Of a stretch of 64,000 nucleotides of DNA, positions 7,491 to 17,956 are shown in pieces. The notes beneath the pieces were generated by a model. That model was not told the DNA's origin. It saw only the letters and a list, made by a program, of their open reading frames with translations, and made no database searches. Source of the stretch: Clostridium sp. Marseille-P3244 (lineage in GTDB: Bacteria > Bacillota > Clostridia > Lachnospirales > Lachnospiraceae); contig NZ_LT635549.1 of assembly GCF_900120155.1 (NCBI RefSeq), forward strand, positions 2,264,688 through 2,328,687, given 5' to 3'. The first letter of the stretch is position 1; each line of letters opens with the position of its first letter. The translations under genes and the position numbers were made by a program.

Positions 7491-9161
7491 TTAGAACAGT
7501 CCTGTGATCTTTCCATCCTCTGTGACATCGATTCCGTTGGCTGCCGGCACTTTCGGCAGTCCGGGCATGGTCATGATCGCTCCTGTAAGAGCTACCACAA
7601 ATCCTGCCCCCGCGCTTACATAGACCTCCCGGATATGAATATCAAATCCTTCCGGTCTTCCCAGCTTCTTCGCGTCATCGGACAGGGAATATTGATTTTT
7701 GGCCATACAAACCGGAAAATCACTGAATCCAAGCGCCTCGATCCTGTCGATCTGTTTCTCCGCCGCAGGTTCATAGACAACCCCGTCAGCCCCGTAAATT
7801 TCTCTGGCCACTGTTTCGATCTTCTCTCTGATGGAAAGGTGGTCTTCATAAAGAGGATGGAAATCCGACTTCTTATTCTCCAGTGTATCGAGAACCTTCC
7901 CGGCCAGGGCAATTCCGCCCTCTCCGCCCTTCTCCCATACTTCTGAAAGAGCGAACTCACAGCCCCTCTCTTCACAGAATCTGCGGACAAATTCATTCTC
8001 CGCTTCTGTGTCTGTTACGAAGGAATTCAGAGTCACGATCACAGGAACACCATATTTCTGTATATTTTCAATGTGCTTCTCAAGATTTACGATACCTTTG
8101 GCAAGAGCCTCCATATTTTCTGATGCAAGTTCCTGCTTTGCAACTCCTCCATTATACTTCAAAGCGCGCACTGTTGCAACTAAAACCACTGCGTCCGGCT
8201 TCAGTCCCGCCATACGACATTTGATGTCAAAGAACTTCTCCGCCCCCAGATCTGCGCCGAATCCGGCTTCCGTGATCGTAATATCACTCAGCTTTAAAGC
8301 CATCCGGGTCGCTCTCACACTGTTGCATCCATGAGCGATATTCGCGAAGGGCCCGCCGTGGACAAGAGCCGGCGTATGTTCCAGCGTCTGGATGATATTG
8401 GGTTTGATGGCGTCTTTTAAAAGTGCTGCCATAGCTCCGGTAGCCTTCAGATCATCAGCTGTTACCGGCTGGCCGTCAAAATTATAGGCAACAATGATCC
8501 TGCCAAGCCGTCTCTTCAGATCCGCAAGATCATCCGCCAGACAAAGGATCGCCATAATCTCGGACGCGACTGTAATTACAAAATGATCCTCTCTGACCAT
8601 ACCGTCCATTTTATTCCCAAGTCCCACTACAATGTTCCGCAGTACCCGGTCATTCATATCGACACACCGCTTCCACACTACCTGTCGCGGATCGATCCCC
8701 AGCGAATTTCCCTGCTGGATGTGATTGTCCAGCATTGCGGCCAGCAAATTGTTCGCGGAAGTAATCGCGTGGAAATCTCCTGTAAAATGCAGATTCAGAT
8801 CTTCCATCGGGACCACCTGGGCATAGCCGCCGCCGGCAGCACCGCCTTTGATCCCGAAACAAGGCCCCAGTGAAGGCTCCCTGAGAGCGATCAATGCTTT
8901 TTTGTTTAACCTGGCCATAGCCTCGCCAAGCCCAACCGTCGTCGTTGTCTTTCCCTCTCCTGCGGGAGTCGGATTGATCGCGGTCACAAGGACCAGCTTA
9001 CCGTCTTCTCTGTCCTTGATCTTATCCCAGAGATCATCGGAGAGTTTCGCCTTATATTTTCCGTAAAACTCCAGGTCATCTTCCGAAATCCCGATCCTGG
9101 ACGCCACATCTCTGATATGTTCCAGTTTTGCCTCCTGGGCGATCTGAATATCTGTCTTCAT
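7491..9161 (-). CDS. fhs: Formate--tetrahydrofolate ligase
   Basis: 556 residues after choosing the ATG at 9159-9161, which has GAGGAGG 7 bases upstream; a longer in-frame start lacks one. The ATP-binding loop is [14 protein letters not shown] and the family signatures [19 protein letters not shown] and [15 protein letters not shown] are present. It makes 10-formyl-THF from formate, ATP and THF. High conservation and normal length. Downstream folD completes the pathway; glyA and purL elsewhere in the window use the same folate pool. Confidence 0.97.
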   Translation of the reverse strand: MKTDIQIAQEAKLEHIRDVASRIGISEDDLEFYGKYKAKLSDDLWDKIKDREDGKLVLVTAINPTPAGEGKTTTTVGLGEAMARLNKKALIALREPSLGPCFGIKGGAAGGGYAQVVPMEDLNLHFTGDFHAITSANNLLAAMLDNHIQQGNSLGIDPRQVVWKRCVDMNDRVLRNIVVGLGNKMDGMVREDHFVITVASEIMAILCLADDLADLKRRLGRIIVAYNFDGQPVTADDLKATGAMAALLKDAIKPNIIQTLEHTPALVHGGPFANIAHGCNSVRATRMALKLSDITITEAGFGADLGAEKFFDIKCRMAGLKPDAVVLVATVRALKYNGGVAKQELASENMEALAKGIVNLEKHIENIQKYGVPVIVTLNSFVTDTEAENEFVRRFCEERGCEFALSEVWEKGGEGGIALAGKVLDTLENKKSDFHPLYEDHLSIREKIETVAREIYGADGVVYEPAAEKQIDRIEALGFSDFPVCMAKNQYSLSDDAKKLGRPEGFDIHIREVYVSAGAGFVVALTGAIMTMPGLPKVPAANGIDVTEDGKITGLF

Positions 9162-9193
9162 CCTGTTTCCTCCTCTGCATATGATCATTTATT

Positions 9194-11722
9194 TTATTCG
9201 ATGTTCTGATTTCCATTGAGATAATCGTCAAATTCCTCTTTTGTCATCAGTACTTTTCTCGGCTTTGTGCCCTCCTCCGGTCCAACGACTCCGGCTTCTG
9301 AAAGCTGATCCATAATGCGCGCGGCACGGTTGAACCCGATCTTGAACATTCTCTGCAGCATGCCAATAGACGCTTTCTCTTTTTCGATAATGAGATGTCC
9401 TGCTTCTGCGAAATATGTATCTCTGTCGTCACCTCCCTCAGGAGCGATCGCCGCTCCCGATGCCGGGAGATTGGAATTCATGTGTTCCTCCAGCTCATTG
9501 TTGTAGGAAGCTGTTCCGCTGTTATGGCTGATCAGATAATCTACCACATCCTGCACTTCCTTGTCTGATACAAAAGAGCCCTGGACACGCACCGGCTTCG
9601 GATATCCGGACGGATAGAAAAGCATATCGCCTTTTCCCAGAAGCTTTTCCGCGCCGTTCATGTCAATGATCGTACGGGAATCTACACCCGATGAGACTGA
9701 AAAGGCGATCCTGGAAGGCATATTTGCCTTGATGAGCCCCGTAATAACATTTACGGACGGCCTCTGTGTTGCCAGGATCAGATGAAGCCCCGCGGCTCTT
9801 GCCAGCTGTGCCAGACGGCAGATCGAACCTTCCACTTCTCCCGGGGCGACCATCATCAGGTCAGCCAGCTCATCGATGATAATGACAATCTGCGGAAGTT
9901 TCTTTTTAATCTCTTCCCCAGTCTCTCCATTCTCCACTTTTTGATTGAAGCCCTTCAGATCCCTTACATTGTATTCTGCAAACAACTTGTATCGTTTATC
10001 CATTTCCGCAACTGCCCAGTTTAATGCTCCCGCAGCTTTCTTCGGGTCAGTCACCACCGGAATCATCAGATGAGGGATCCCGTTATATACACTCAGTTCC
10101 ACAACCTTTGGATCCACCAGGATTAATTTTACATCCTCAGGCGAAGCCTTGTAAATAATACTCATGATCAATGTATTGATACATACCGATTTCCCCGAAC
10201 CGGTAGCTCCTGCCACAAGAAGATGGGGCATTTTCGCGATATCTGCCACCACTACTTTCCCCGCGATATCCTTACCGACGGCAAAGGACAGCAAAGAGGC
10301 GCTGTTTTTAAATTCCCCTGACTCCAGCAGATCCCGGAGCATGACCGCGGTATTTTCGCTGTTTGGCACTTCGATTCCCACTGCTGCTTTTCCAGGAATA
10401 GGTGCCTCGATCCTCAGATCGGCAACAGCCAGATTCAGCTTGATATCATCTGCCAGCCCCACAATCCGGCTTACCTTTACTCCCTGTTCCGGCTGCAGTT
10501 CATAGCGGGTAACAGAGGGACCGCAGCTTGCGTTCGTCACGTGGACTCCCACTCCAAAATTCTGCAGAGTCTGTTCCAGTTTCATTGCGGTTGCCCTCAG
10601 GTGGGCATCGGAATCGCCTCCGGATTTCTTGCCTCTTTTCAGAAGAGAAAGAGGAGGAGTATGATAAACCGGATGCTCCTTATCCTGTTCTTTCTGTACA
10701 GTGGCAGCCACACTCTCTGTCTCCGCGGCGACTTCCGCCGCGTCCTGGACTCTGCTCCGTCTCGCCTTCTTTCCAGAAGATGCGGCAGACTCCGGGCGAG
10801 CCGGATCCGGACTGTCTGCCGGATGTTCCCCTTCTGTCTGGACCGGATCTGTCATCGCATCCTGCGTCTGTCCATCGGCACGGTTGATCACGAAACCATC
10901 ATCCCTGGAGGCCTCCTCTGATACAGTCCCGGGCTCCTCCGGTGTAAGTTCATACAGCTCCGGAGACTTCCACCCTTTTCGTCTGCCTCTTTTTTCTTCT
11001 TTCTCAGGAGTCAGTGTGGTGGCAAACGACACGCCGGACACTTTTCGTTCCATCCGCTGTACTTTTTCCGTCGAGGCTGTCTGCTCTGCCTTCTGTCTCT
11101 CCTCCTTCTGCCGAGCCCTGAGCACTGCCGTCTCCTGACGCTTCTTCTTTGCTCCCTCATATGCTTTGCGGCTTTGTTTCCCGATCGGGGCAAGAAGAGA
11201 TCTCTCCGTGATCAGAATGACACAGATGATAGACAGTATAACAAGGACCACATAAGTCCCGATCTCCCCGATCAGAGGACAGAGCAGAGTAATGATACAT
11301 CCGCCTGTCAGTCCGCCTGCATTTCTGTGCCTGCCTGCCTCCGTATAATAAGACATCAGCGGAGTCCCCGGCGTATAAGAGTTGAAGATCAGCTCCAGTA
11401 TGGCAGTAATGAAAAGGAACAAAAGGACCGCTGCCACGATTTTTACATAAGCGTGAGCGCTTCCTTTGTTCGATATAAGAAATGCCACCGCCGCGAACAG
11501 CGCGAACGGAAGCACATATGCCATAAATCCAAACAGTCCGAAAAATACGGATGAAACCGCCTCCCCTGCGATTCCTCCGATTCCAAAGTTACTTAACACC
11601 AGGAGAATACATACTGCCAGTGTGGCAAGAATGATAATCTCTCCTCTCAGTTCTGTGTTCTTCTGTCCTTTTTTAGGCCTGCTCTTTGTGTTTTTTCTGC
11701 TTTTTGTCGATCTGGCAGCCAT
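9194..11722 (-). CDS. ftsK: DNA translocase FtsK/SpoIIIE
   Basis: 842 residues. Four N-terminal transmembrane helices (about 28-175), an acidic/basic low-complexity linker (about 185-350), then the RecA-like motor with Walker A GATGSGKS (505-512) and Walker [15 protein letters not shown] (about 620), and a C-terminal winged-helix gamma domain ([19 protein letters not shown]) that reads KOPS/SRS-type DNA. The protein pumps chromosomal DNA through the division or sporulation septum. The motor motif [21 protein letters not shown] is intact. Ribosome site AAGGGGG. SpoIIIE and FtsK roles cannot be separated by sequence alone. Confidence 0.95.
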   Translation of the reverse strand: MAARSTKSRKNTKSRPKKGQKNTELRGEIIILATLAVCILLVLSNFGIGGIAGEAVSSVFFGLFGFMAYVLPFALFAAVAFLISNKGSAHAYVKIVAAVLLFLFITAILELIFNSYTPGTPLMSYYTEAGRHRNAGGLTGGCIITLLCPLIGEIGTYVVLVILSIICVILITERSLLAPIGKQSRKAYEGAKKKRQETAVLRARQKEERQKAEQTASTEKVQRMERKVSGVSFATTLTPEKEEKRGRRKGWKSPELYELTPEEPGTVSEEASRDDGFVINRADGQTQDAMTDPVQTEGEHPADSPDPARPESAASSGKKARRSRVQDAAEVAAETESVAATVQKEQDKEHPVYHTPPLSLLKRGKKSGGDSDAHLRATAMKLEQTLQNFGVGVHVTNASCGPSVTRYELQPEQGVKVSRIVGLADDIKLNLAVADLRIEAPIPGKAAVGIEVPNSENTAVMLRDLLESGEFKNSASLLSFAVGKDIAGKVVVADIAKMPHLLVAGATGSGKSVCINTLIMSIIYKASPEDVKLILVDPKVVELSVYNGIPHLMIPVVTDPKKAAGALNWAVAEMDKRYKLFAEYNVRDLKGFNQKVENGETGEEIKKKLPQIVIIIDELADLMMVAPGEVEGSICRLAQLARAAGLHLILATQRPSVNVITGLIKANMPSRIAFSVSSGVDSRTIIDMNGAEKLLGKGDMLFYPSGYPKPVRVQGSFVSDKEVQDVVDYLISHNSGTASYNNELEEHMNSNLPASGAAIAPEGGDDRDTYFAEAGHLIIEKEKASIGMLQRMFKIGFNRAARIMDQLSEAGVVGPEEGTKPRKVLMTKEEFDDYLNGNQNIE

Positions 11723-11757
11723 ATAATTCCCCCTTGGTAATTAAACATACTATATAT

Positions 11758-11786
11758 AGTATATCATCATTTAAAAACCATGTCAT
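11758..11786 (-). promoter_or_regulatory. Possible ftsK promoter
   Basis: ATGACA (11781-11786) and TATACT (11758-11763), 17-bp spacer. The -10 lies inside the palindrome ATACTATATATAGTAT, directly after the tepA stop. Confidence 0.45.
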
Positions 11787-12541
11787 TATATTTTTTCCCC
11801 GGTATTTACTCCTGCTTCCACAGACTTTCCGTTACTACTTTCTGCTCTTCTCTTTTCTATCAGTTCATGCAGTTTTGCAAACGCCTGACTGATGCCTCCC
11901 ACCTCATCGATCAGCCCTTCTTTCACTGCCTCCTCGCCCTCCAGCATAGTCCCCACATCCTTGACCAGCTGTGTAGAATCCAGCATCAGTTCCAGGAGCC
12001 GCTCCTGAGTAATATGAGAATGCGAAGCAATAAACCGCGCAATTCGATCCTGCGTTTTTTCCATATTCCTGTAACTCTGGATCACTCCGATAAACATCCC
12101 CGTAGAACGGACCGGATGAACGATCATCGTTCCGGTAGGCACGATAAAAGAATAATCTGCCGACACGGCCAGAGGTCCTCCAATCGAATGACTGCCGCCC
12201 AGCACAAGCGATACCGTGGGCTTGCTCAGCGAAGCGATCATCTCGGCGATCGCAAGTCCCGCCTCCACATCTCCGCCAAGGGTATTCAGTAGAATGAGCA
12301 CCCCTTCGGTCCGCTCATCCTCTTCCGCCTCCGCCAGCCGCGGAAGCAGGTGTTCATACTTGGTAGCTTTTGTATTCCCCGATACCGCTTCATGACCTTC
12401 TATCTCGCCTATGATCGTCAAAAGCTGGATCCCATGTTTTGAGTGTCCGTTCCCAAGATCCAACGTTCCCATTTCCTTTATCTCGCTGTTCTCTTCATTT
12501 CTTTCCTTCTGTGCTGATTCCATGGTCTGATCTCTGTCCAT
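11786..12541 (-). CDS. tepA: ClpP-family serine protease, TepA/YmfB type
   Basis: 251 residues from the ATG at 12539-12541, which has GAGGAGG 9 bases upstream; an upstream TTG sits inside that site. The core follows the ClpP/crotonase fold: LLTIIGEIEGH, GVLILLNTLGGDVEAGLAIAEMI, and LVLGGSHSIGGPLAVSADYSF with the catalytic Ser in SHSIGG, then His in MIVHP. TepA-like proteins sit upstream of ftsK/spoIIIE in many Bacillota and here too. TepA was linked to protein translocation and clearance of secretion signals; the role here is inferred. Confidence 0.85.
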   Translation of the reverse strand: MDRDQTMESAQKERNEENSEIKEMGTLDLGNGHSKHGIQLLTIIGEIEGHEAVSGNTKATKYEHLLPRLAEAEEDERTEGVLILLNTLGGDVEAGLAIAEMIASLSKPTVSLVLGGSHSIGGPLAVSADYSFIVPTGTMIVHPVRSTGMFIGVIQSYRNMEKTQDRIARFIASHSHITQERLLELMLDSTQLVKDVGTMLEGEEAVKEGLIDEVGGISQAFAKLHELIEKRRAESSNGKSVEAGVNTGEKI

Positions 12542-12606
12542 TTCCGATAACCTCCTCAATATCTGTCACAGATTATTATGAAAAAAGGGAGGTCTTTTTA
12601 TACTGA

Positions 12607-12997
12607 AAATCTGAGTTTGCCAGGATGGTGAATGTAGCGCCGGAGGGAATGGACGAAGCGCAGGAAAGGAAAAGAACGGCAATTGGAAGAACCTTTCTGG
12701 GGCGGCAGATGGGTGGACCGGCGACTTTGGAGGAATCCGCCGGAAAAACTTAAGGGACTCAGGATCCGCCGTTAAGCAATCCGATGAGATTGTCTGAGCG
12801 GACGCGAGTTGCTCATCGGATTGCTTTGTATTTAGGCGGGTTCTAAGTCCCTTTATGTTTTCCCGGATTCCGGAACGGAGGCGGGGCCATCCATTCTGCC
12901 GCCGCAGAATACGTTTTTCCATACCGTTTTTTTCTATTCCTTAAGTTTTAACCAGCCTCCCCGGCGGCTCCCGGATCACTCCGGCAAACACAGATTT
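12607..12997 (-). repeat. 391-bp foldback repeat, copy A
   Basis: The whole stretch between DegV and tepA is one long imperfect palindrome. Its ends are AAATCTGAGTTTGCC (12607-12621) and, on the other strand, AAATCTGTGTTTGCC (12983-12997). Inner arms also match, for example the GGGACT...CCGCC arm at 12754-12770 with its partner near 12835-12851, and the centre has a 15-bp perfect stem (AAGCAATCCGATGAG / CTCATCGGATTGCTT). The core 12685-12919 matches 51880-52113 with about nine differences. One end overlaps the DegV TAA stop. No conserved reading frame. It may be a non-autonomous mobile element or a structured 3' RNA. Confidence 0.85.
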
Positions 12998-13859
12998 ACC
13001 TCTTATTGCCCATACAGAATACAGCCACAACCCCGGGACCTGTATGGCTCCCGATCACGGTGCCGATATTATTGATCAGAATATTATCTATCCCCATCTT
13101 TTCACGAACGAGTTTTGCCACATACTCTGCGTCCTCAAGGCAGTCACCGTGGGTGATCATAATAATGTCATTGTCCCAGCCTTTTGACTGTTCCACAGCC
13201 ATGTCTACGATCTTGTTAAGAGATTTTTTGCGTCCCCTCTCTTTTCCGATGACCTGGAGCTTGCCTTCGTTGTCCATATGTATGATGGGCTTGATCTGAA
13301 CCAGAGTGCCGAGGACAGCAGTCGTCTTGGACACACGTCCTCCTCTGTGCAGGTGATTCAAATCATCAACTGTCACATCATGGCAGATATGGAGCTTATT
13401 CTCTTCCACCCACCGGGCTGTCTCTTCGATCGTCTTACCCTGGGCTTTTACCTGAAGAGCCTTGTAAAGCAGCAGGCCCTCACCCAGGCAGGCGCAGAGT
13501 GTATCTATCACGATGACCTTAGCCTCCGGATACTTCTCCTGGAGCATCTGTCCCGCGATGCGCATGCTGTTCAGTGTCCCGCTCAGGCCCGACGAGAATC
13601 CCAGATGCAGGATGTCCTTTCCTTCTTTCAGGAAGGGTTCCAGCATATCCGCCGCTTCCTCCGGGTTTACCTGGGAGGTGACAGACATTTTCCCTTCTCT
13701 CAGCTTCGCGAAGAATTCTTTTGCTGATAACCCTTCCATATCCGTATATGTTTTTCCGTCGATGGTATATTTCAAAGGAATGACCGGTACATTTCTCTCC
13801 TCCAGCCACTCTTTCGGCAGATCTACCGTACTGTTTACTGTGATCACAAACTCTCTCAT
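12996..13859 (-). CDS. DegV family fatty-acid-binding protein
   Basis: 287 residues. N-terminal FVITVNSTVDLPKEW with the STVDL motif, the SQVNPEEA motif (the DegV TSQ-P element), LGFSSGLSGTLNS, and the C-terminal GTVIGSHTGPGVVAVFCMG all match DegV/FakB proteins. These bind a fatty acid for phosphorylation by FakA, feeding phospholipid synthesis. No fakA is in the window. The start ATG has AGGAGG upstream. The stop codon coincides with the end of foldback repeat A. Confidence 0.93.
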   Translation of the reverse strand: MREFVITVNSTVDLPKEWLEERNVPVIPLKYTIDGKTYTDMEGLSAKEFFAKLREGKMSVTSQVNPEEAADMLEPFLKEGKDILHLGFSSGLSGTLNSMRIAGQMLQEKYPEAKVIVIDTLCACLGEGLLLYKALQVKAQGKTIEETARWVEENKLHICHDVTVDDLNHLHRGGRVSKTTAVLGTLVQIKPIIHMDNEGKLQVIGKERGRKKSLNKIVDMAVEQSKGWDNDIIMITHGDCLEDAEYVAKLVREKMGIDNILINNIGTVIGSHTGPGVVAVFCMGNKR

Positions 13860-13919
13860 CTTGCTTTCCTCCTGACTCCAAATGTCCCTTCACCTTAAAA
13901 AAGTGACAGGGTTTTATTT

Positions 13920-13948
13920 ATCATATCATTTTTCCGGACGTTAAGCAA
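13920..13948 (-). promoter_or_regulatory. Promoter of the DegV gene
   Basis: TTGCTT (13943-13948) and TATGAT (13920-13925), 17-bp spacer. Located between the ISLre2-type element and the gene, so the insertion did not remove it. Confidence 0.55.
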
Positions 13949-13988
13949 AATTTTTTTACATTTTATTGATTCTGGTTACTGTCAAGTA

Positions 13989-15577
13989 ATCGTTGGCAAC
14001 TTCCTTTTCGATTTATCTTTTTTGTTCAAACAGTCCTTTTTCTGGTTTCTAATATCCAGCCATGTACAGCAGTCGCTTTCTCTCTCCCTGTATCTTTCCA
14101 TCCAATCCAACTACATGTCCTACTGCTGGATATTGATAGCCCTTTCCGTCTTTCTTTGGTGCCTTCGCTGACATCAGGATCTCGCCGTATAACTCTTCTA
14201 CTTTTTCTTCTTCAAATACCGGTTTTCTCAGACCTTCTGTCACTTCATGCAGCTTTCCGCTGCATTTTTTGGCCAGGATCTTCGCCAGATGGTTCCCGCC
14301 TTGCCGGCTCCAACTTCTGTGCCCGTGTTTCATCCGTTTCGCGATCACACTCCACACATGATTTTCCATTGTCCCCATGTTCCGGTATTCCAGCCCCTCC
14401 GGCGGATCTGGCAGCTCCAGATCCTGGGATTGGTAAGGCACAAGCCCTTCACGGTTGTTCTCATAATAACGGATCAGGTCTTCTACATCTTCAATCTCAG
14501 CTTCATCACTCAGGCTATTCCGATAGTTCTCCAGATACCGGAATACTTCTTCGATCTCTTCTTCTTTTATCAGTTCTAAAACAGCATCCCTCGCAGCCGG
14601 TTCATGAATTTTTTCTTTCACAGCTTTGTTCCGGTGAAACGGGTCTAACTGAAAACAGGTGCTTTTATCTTTCACTTTCTTGATCCAGGACGCTCCGTCC
14701 GCATTTAAGATCCTCTGGTCTACCTCATCCAGGTTAAACTCCTGTGCGATTGCCGCCTCCCGGTATTCCTGGAACTCTTTTGCTTTGGCAAATCCGGCAA
14801 CTACCACTTTATTTTCCAGCGCATAACGATCCGGACCGGTTTTCCGCCACCCGGCATAAGCAATCCCGATCTTGATCTCTGATTTATCCTGTTTTTCCTC
14901 TTTTCTGTCCTTTCCCTGCAGTTTGATATAAACTCCGTCTGCTTCTTCAAACAGAACAGGAACCTCTCGTTTCCCTTTCACATGGCCTTTCTTATATGCT
15001 TCTGTCAACTCAGCTTCGTCCTCGCAGACCTTTTTCCCTAACGCCTGGATGACGTTCCATACCCCCATCGCACTGATGGTCTGTCCTGTCATTTCACTGA
15101 CCTGTAAGGCGCACTCCCTGTAAGACAGTTCTGTGATCCCTTTTACCAGCAGTTCCGCCATGTTCGTTGAGATCAAGCCTACTTGATCCAACTCCAGTGT
15201 CTCGTCCAGCAGATATACAAAACGTCTGGTCCCGTCTTCTTCGGTCACTTCATAAACAGTCCTCTGATAGGTTACTTCCCCATACACGGTTTTTACGGTT
15301 GTCTGTCTGGCACCTTTATTTCTGTATTTCTTCTTGTCCCTGCCCTCCATCAGCATCCTGTCATACCGCTCCAGGAACTCTTTTGTGAACTCTCTTCCGA
15401 TCTGGCAGATCCATGCATAAATATTTTTCTCCAACTCCTTGAATGTTACGCCGTTTTCCTTTATCATTAAACTCATCATACAGACTCCTTATGTTTTTTT
15501 TCGTCAATTAAACAATAAGATAAATCTGTATGATTGGGAAGAGGTTTCGATCTCTTCCCTTTATTTTTGCCAATGAT
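13989..15577 (-). mobile_element. ISLre2-family insertion sequence (approximate ends)
   Basis: The transposase gene is flanked by imperfect inverted ends: ATCGTTGGCAA at 13989-13999 and, on the minus strand, ATCATTGGCAA at 15567-15577. Size about 1.59 kb, usual for the family. No target duplication was recognised next to these ends, so the true boundaries may differ by a few bases. Confidence 0.65.
14049..15479 (-). CDS. ISLre2 family transposase (UPF0236)
   Basis: 476 residues, full length. The N-terminal part (EFLERYDRMLMEGRD, VKTVYGEVTYQRTVYE) and the central catalytic region (VLFEEADGVYIKLQGKD, LNADGASWIKKV, FQLDPFHRNKAV) are characteristic of ISLre2 transposases; the acidic residues in EEADG, NADGA and near QLDPFH are candidate catalytic residues. 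The C-terminus has the KHGHRSWSRQGGNHLAKILA motif. No frameshift, so possibly active. Ribosome site AAGGAG 5 bases before ATG. Confidence 0.92.
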   Translation of the reverse strand: MMSLMIKENGVTFKELEKNIYAWICQIGREFTKEFLERYDRMLMEGRDKKKYRNKGARQTTVKTVYGEVTYQRTVYEVTEEDGTRRFVYLLDETLELDQVGLISTNMAELLVKGITELSYRECALQVSEMTGQTISAMGVWNVIQALGKKVCEDEAELTEAYKKGHVKGKREVPVLFEEADGVYIKLQGKDRKEEKQDKSEIKIGIAYAGWRKTGPDRYALENKVVVAGFAKAKEFQEYREAAIAQEFNLDEVDQRILNADGASWIKKVKDKSTCFQLDPFHRNKAVKEKIHEPAARDAVLELIKEEEIEEVFRYLENYRNSLSDEAEIEDVEDLIRYYENNREGLVPYQSQDLELPDPPEGLEYRNMGTMENHVWSVIAKRMKHGHRSWSRQGGNHLAKILAKKCSGKLHEVTEGLRKPVFEEEKVEELYGEILMSAKAPKKDGKGYQYPAVGHVVGLDGKIQGERKRLLYMAGY

Positions 15578-15648
15578 AATTATACTCTAAGTTGATTCTG
15601 TATAATTTACTGGCTGGCTCACAAAAAGCGGCGTACCGCCCAAATCCG

Positions 15649-17016
15649 TCAATTCAGCTTTACATTCAGATAATTCCGGCCTGACAATGTTTTGTTGAAG
15701 ATCAGGAAACACAGTACCAGAATACAGCCGATGACAAATCCGTAAATGTCAAAGCATGCCGTCAGGATCAGCAGCATCAGTCGCATGAATTTCAACGCAT
15801 AGCCGAGTTCAAAGTTGGGTTGGGTATAATTCGCGACAGCAACAAACGCCATATACAGCATCACCTCTGAGTTAAACCACCCTGACTGCACGGAAAACTC
15901 TCCCATTACGATACCCGCGATCACGCTCAGTGGTGTACTCAGCATGGTCGGAGTGTTCATCGCGGCGAGTCTGAGTCCATCGATGGACACTTCTAGCAAA
16001 AGAAACTGGAAGATCAAAGGGATGTTCACAGTGTCCCGCACAGCTACAAACTGAAACGCATCCGGAAGCCAGTCCAGATTCTGCATAAAAAGAAGATACA
16101 ACGGGGTGAAAAATACAGTCGCCGCCGTGATCAGTATCCTTGTCGCTTTCAGGTAGACACCTGTCACCGTCGGAAAATAGTAATCATTCGCCTCCTCGAT
16201 CATATCCAGGATTGAAGTGGGCAGGATCATGGCCGAGGGAGAATTATCTACAAGGATCACCACCTTTCCTTCCAGAAGGCAGGCCGCGGCAGTGTCCGGA
16301 CGTTCCGTATACTTGAATTTTGGAAAAGGATTAAACCATTTCCGTTTAAATAAAGCTTCCGCCAGACTTTGCTGATTCATACGGAGATCATCCAGCTGCA
16401 GACTTTCGATCCTCTGTTTCAGATTGTCAAGGAGTTCCCGATCCACCCGGTCTTTCATATAGCAGATCGCGATATCTGTCCTGGAAGTCTGTCCGGCCTC
16501 TGTCATTTCCATCACAAGCTGCGGATCCCGGATCCTTCTGCGCATCAGGGCCGTATTGAAAACGATCGTCTCTACAAATCCGTCCCTCGAGCCCCGCAGA
16601 GACCTGTCTTTATCCGGCTCTTCTACTCCTCTGGCAGGATAGGTGCGGCAGTCCAGAACGATACATTCTTTATATCCGTCAATGAAAAGACAGGCCGGGC
16701 CGGAAAGAACGCTTCGGATAACCTGATCAAAATCTTCCAGTATGTCGACCTCCACGTAGGGCACCTGTTTCTGTATAAATCCCTCCGCGTCATCCGGCAT
16801 ATCCTCTTCAGACACAGAAAGAAAGGAGTCCATGATCTTCAGCATTGCTTCATCTTTTATGAATCCGTCAATGTAGTAGAATACGGACGCCTTTCCTCCG
16901 ATCACCATATCCCGCCGGATCATGTCAAAACTTTCTTTTACCGGAAGGATCTGGTTCATATATTTTATATTTTCTTCAAAGGAAGCGCTGAGTTTTCTGC
17001 TGTTTTTCTCCACCAT
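15649..17016 (-). CDS. spoVAF: Spore germination protein, GerA/SpoVAF family
   Basis: 455 residues. A soluble N-terminal domain (about 1-240) begins ENIKYMNQILPVKESFDM, the SpoVAF form of the GerA family A subunit, and is followed by a membrane domain with about five helices (about 285-445). Family motifs include CLLEGKVVILVDNSPSAMILPT and the ALMRRRIRDPQLVME region. SpoVAF proteins sit in the spore inner membrane and assist germinant receptors and dipicolinate release. There are no spoVA genes beside it here, so it is an orphan copy. Other GerA-family A subunits are the alternative. Confidence 0.85.
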   Translation of the reverse strand: MVEKNSRKLSASFEENIKYMNQILPVKESFDMIRRDMVIGGKASVFYYIDGFIKDEAMLKIMDSFLSVSEEDMPDDAEGFIQKQVPYVEVDILEDFDQVIRSVLSGPACLFIDGYKECIVLDCRTYPARGVEEPDKDRSLRGSRDGFVETIVFNTALMRRRIRDPQLVMEMTEAGQTSRTDIAICYMKDRVDRELLDNLKQRIESLQLDDLRMNQQSLAEALFKRKWFNPFPKFKYTERPDTAAACLLEGKVVILVDNSPSAMILPTSILDMIEEANDYYFPTVTGVYLKATRILITAATVFFTPLYLLFMQNLDWLPDAFQFVAVRDTVNIPLIFQFLLLEVSIDGLRLAAMNTPTMLSTPLSVIAGIVMGEFSVQSGWFNSEVMLYMAFVAVANYTQPNFELGYALKFMRLMLLILTACFDIYGFVIGCILVLCFLIFNKTLSGRNYLNVKLN

Positions 17017-17128
17017 AGAATCTGTTCCCCTTTCTGTCTGAAAAGCAACAATATTTTCTATGGTTAGACTGCCCTGTTTTCCCTGCGATTATACAAATGA
17101 TCTTATCGCTTTGTCCTCCTGACGATCC

Positions 17129-17806
17129 TTATTGCCCGGTGTCGTCTTCAAGAAATCCTGCTTTTATCATTTTTTCAATGACCTGGGACTGACGCTCCCT
17201 TGCCAGTTCCGGGCTGGCAACAGGGTTATAGTTCGTCGGAGCGTTTGGGATCCCTGCCAGAAGGGTACACTCGTCAAAATTCATCTCCGACGGCGCTTTT
17301 CCGAAATACCCCCATGACGCGTCCGCCACGCAGTAGTAATGATTCCCGAAAAAGATAGAATTTACATACAGCTCCAGTATTTTATCCTTGTCCAGGACAG
17401 ACTCGATCTTAAACGCCATAAACATTTCCGCGATCTTGCGGACCATCTTTTTATCCTGGGTAAAATACTGATTCTTGGCCAGCTGCTGAGTGATCGTGCT
17501 GCCCCCTTCCACATAGGACCCGGCTCTGATATCATTGATCAGCGCTCTTCCGATGGCGATGGGATCGATCCCCGGATGATCATAGAACCGCTTGTCCTCC
17601 ACAGAGAGTACCGCGTCAATATAGGTCTGAGGAAGTTCTTCAAGGGATGTATAATTTTCAATGGACTCGATGTCCGCAGCCATCTGCTCCACGCTTTTTG
17701 TCTCCAGCGCCGCCCTGTACTCCTTATAACCCCGGTAAAAAAGGATGCCTCCGACAATGACCGCGCACAAAAAAATGAAAGAACACAGACGTTTGATCCA
17801 TTTCAT
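17129..17806 (-). CDS. Monofunctional peptidoglycan glycosyltransferase (GT51)
   Basis: 225 residues: one N-terminal membrane anchor (about 5-25) and a GT51 domain. The catalytic Glu is in SVEDKRFYDHPGIDP and the second motif is GGSTITQQLAKNQYF; RKIAEMFMAFKIE and ILELYVNSIFFG follow. There is no transpeptidase domain, so it polymerises lipid II glycan strands only. Shorter than MtgA of Gram-negatives but complete in the conserved region. The ribosome site is weak (AGGA). Confidence 0.9.
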   Translation of the reverse strand: MKWIKRLCSFIFLCAVIVGGILFYRGYKEYRAALETKSVEQMAADIESIENYTSLEELPQTYIDAVLSVEDKRFYDHPGIDPIAIGRALINDIRAGSYVEGGSTITQQLAKNQYFTQDKKMVRKIAEMFMAFKIESVLDKDKILELYVNSIFFGNHYYCVADASWGYFGKAPSEMNFDECTLLAGIPNAPTNYNPVASPELARERQSQVIEKMIKAGFLEDDTGQ

Positions 17807-17956
17807 ACTGTATATATCCTGCCTTTCGTGCTTTTCACGCCCGCCTTCACAGTCTCCGGCGGCGTTTTCTCATCTGCCTCAGGTACAGTATATAAAATCC
17901 ATCTGCGTTCTTCCACTATATTTTCTTACGTTTTCCTCCATTATCTTACATTTCTG

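Noticed and set aside
12566-12922. A 118-codon minus-strand open frame inside foldback copy A
   Set aside because: The matching copy B has a one-base deletion in an A-run that breaks the frame, the start has no ribosome site, and the composition follows the palindrome. Not coding.
13981-15590. Target duplication of the ISLre2-type element
   Set aside because: The bases next to the recognised ends do not match each other, so I could not define a duplication.
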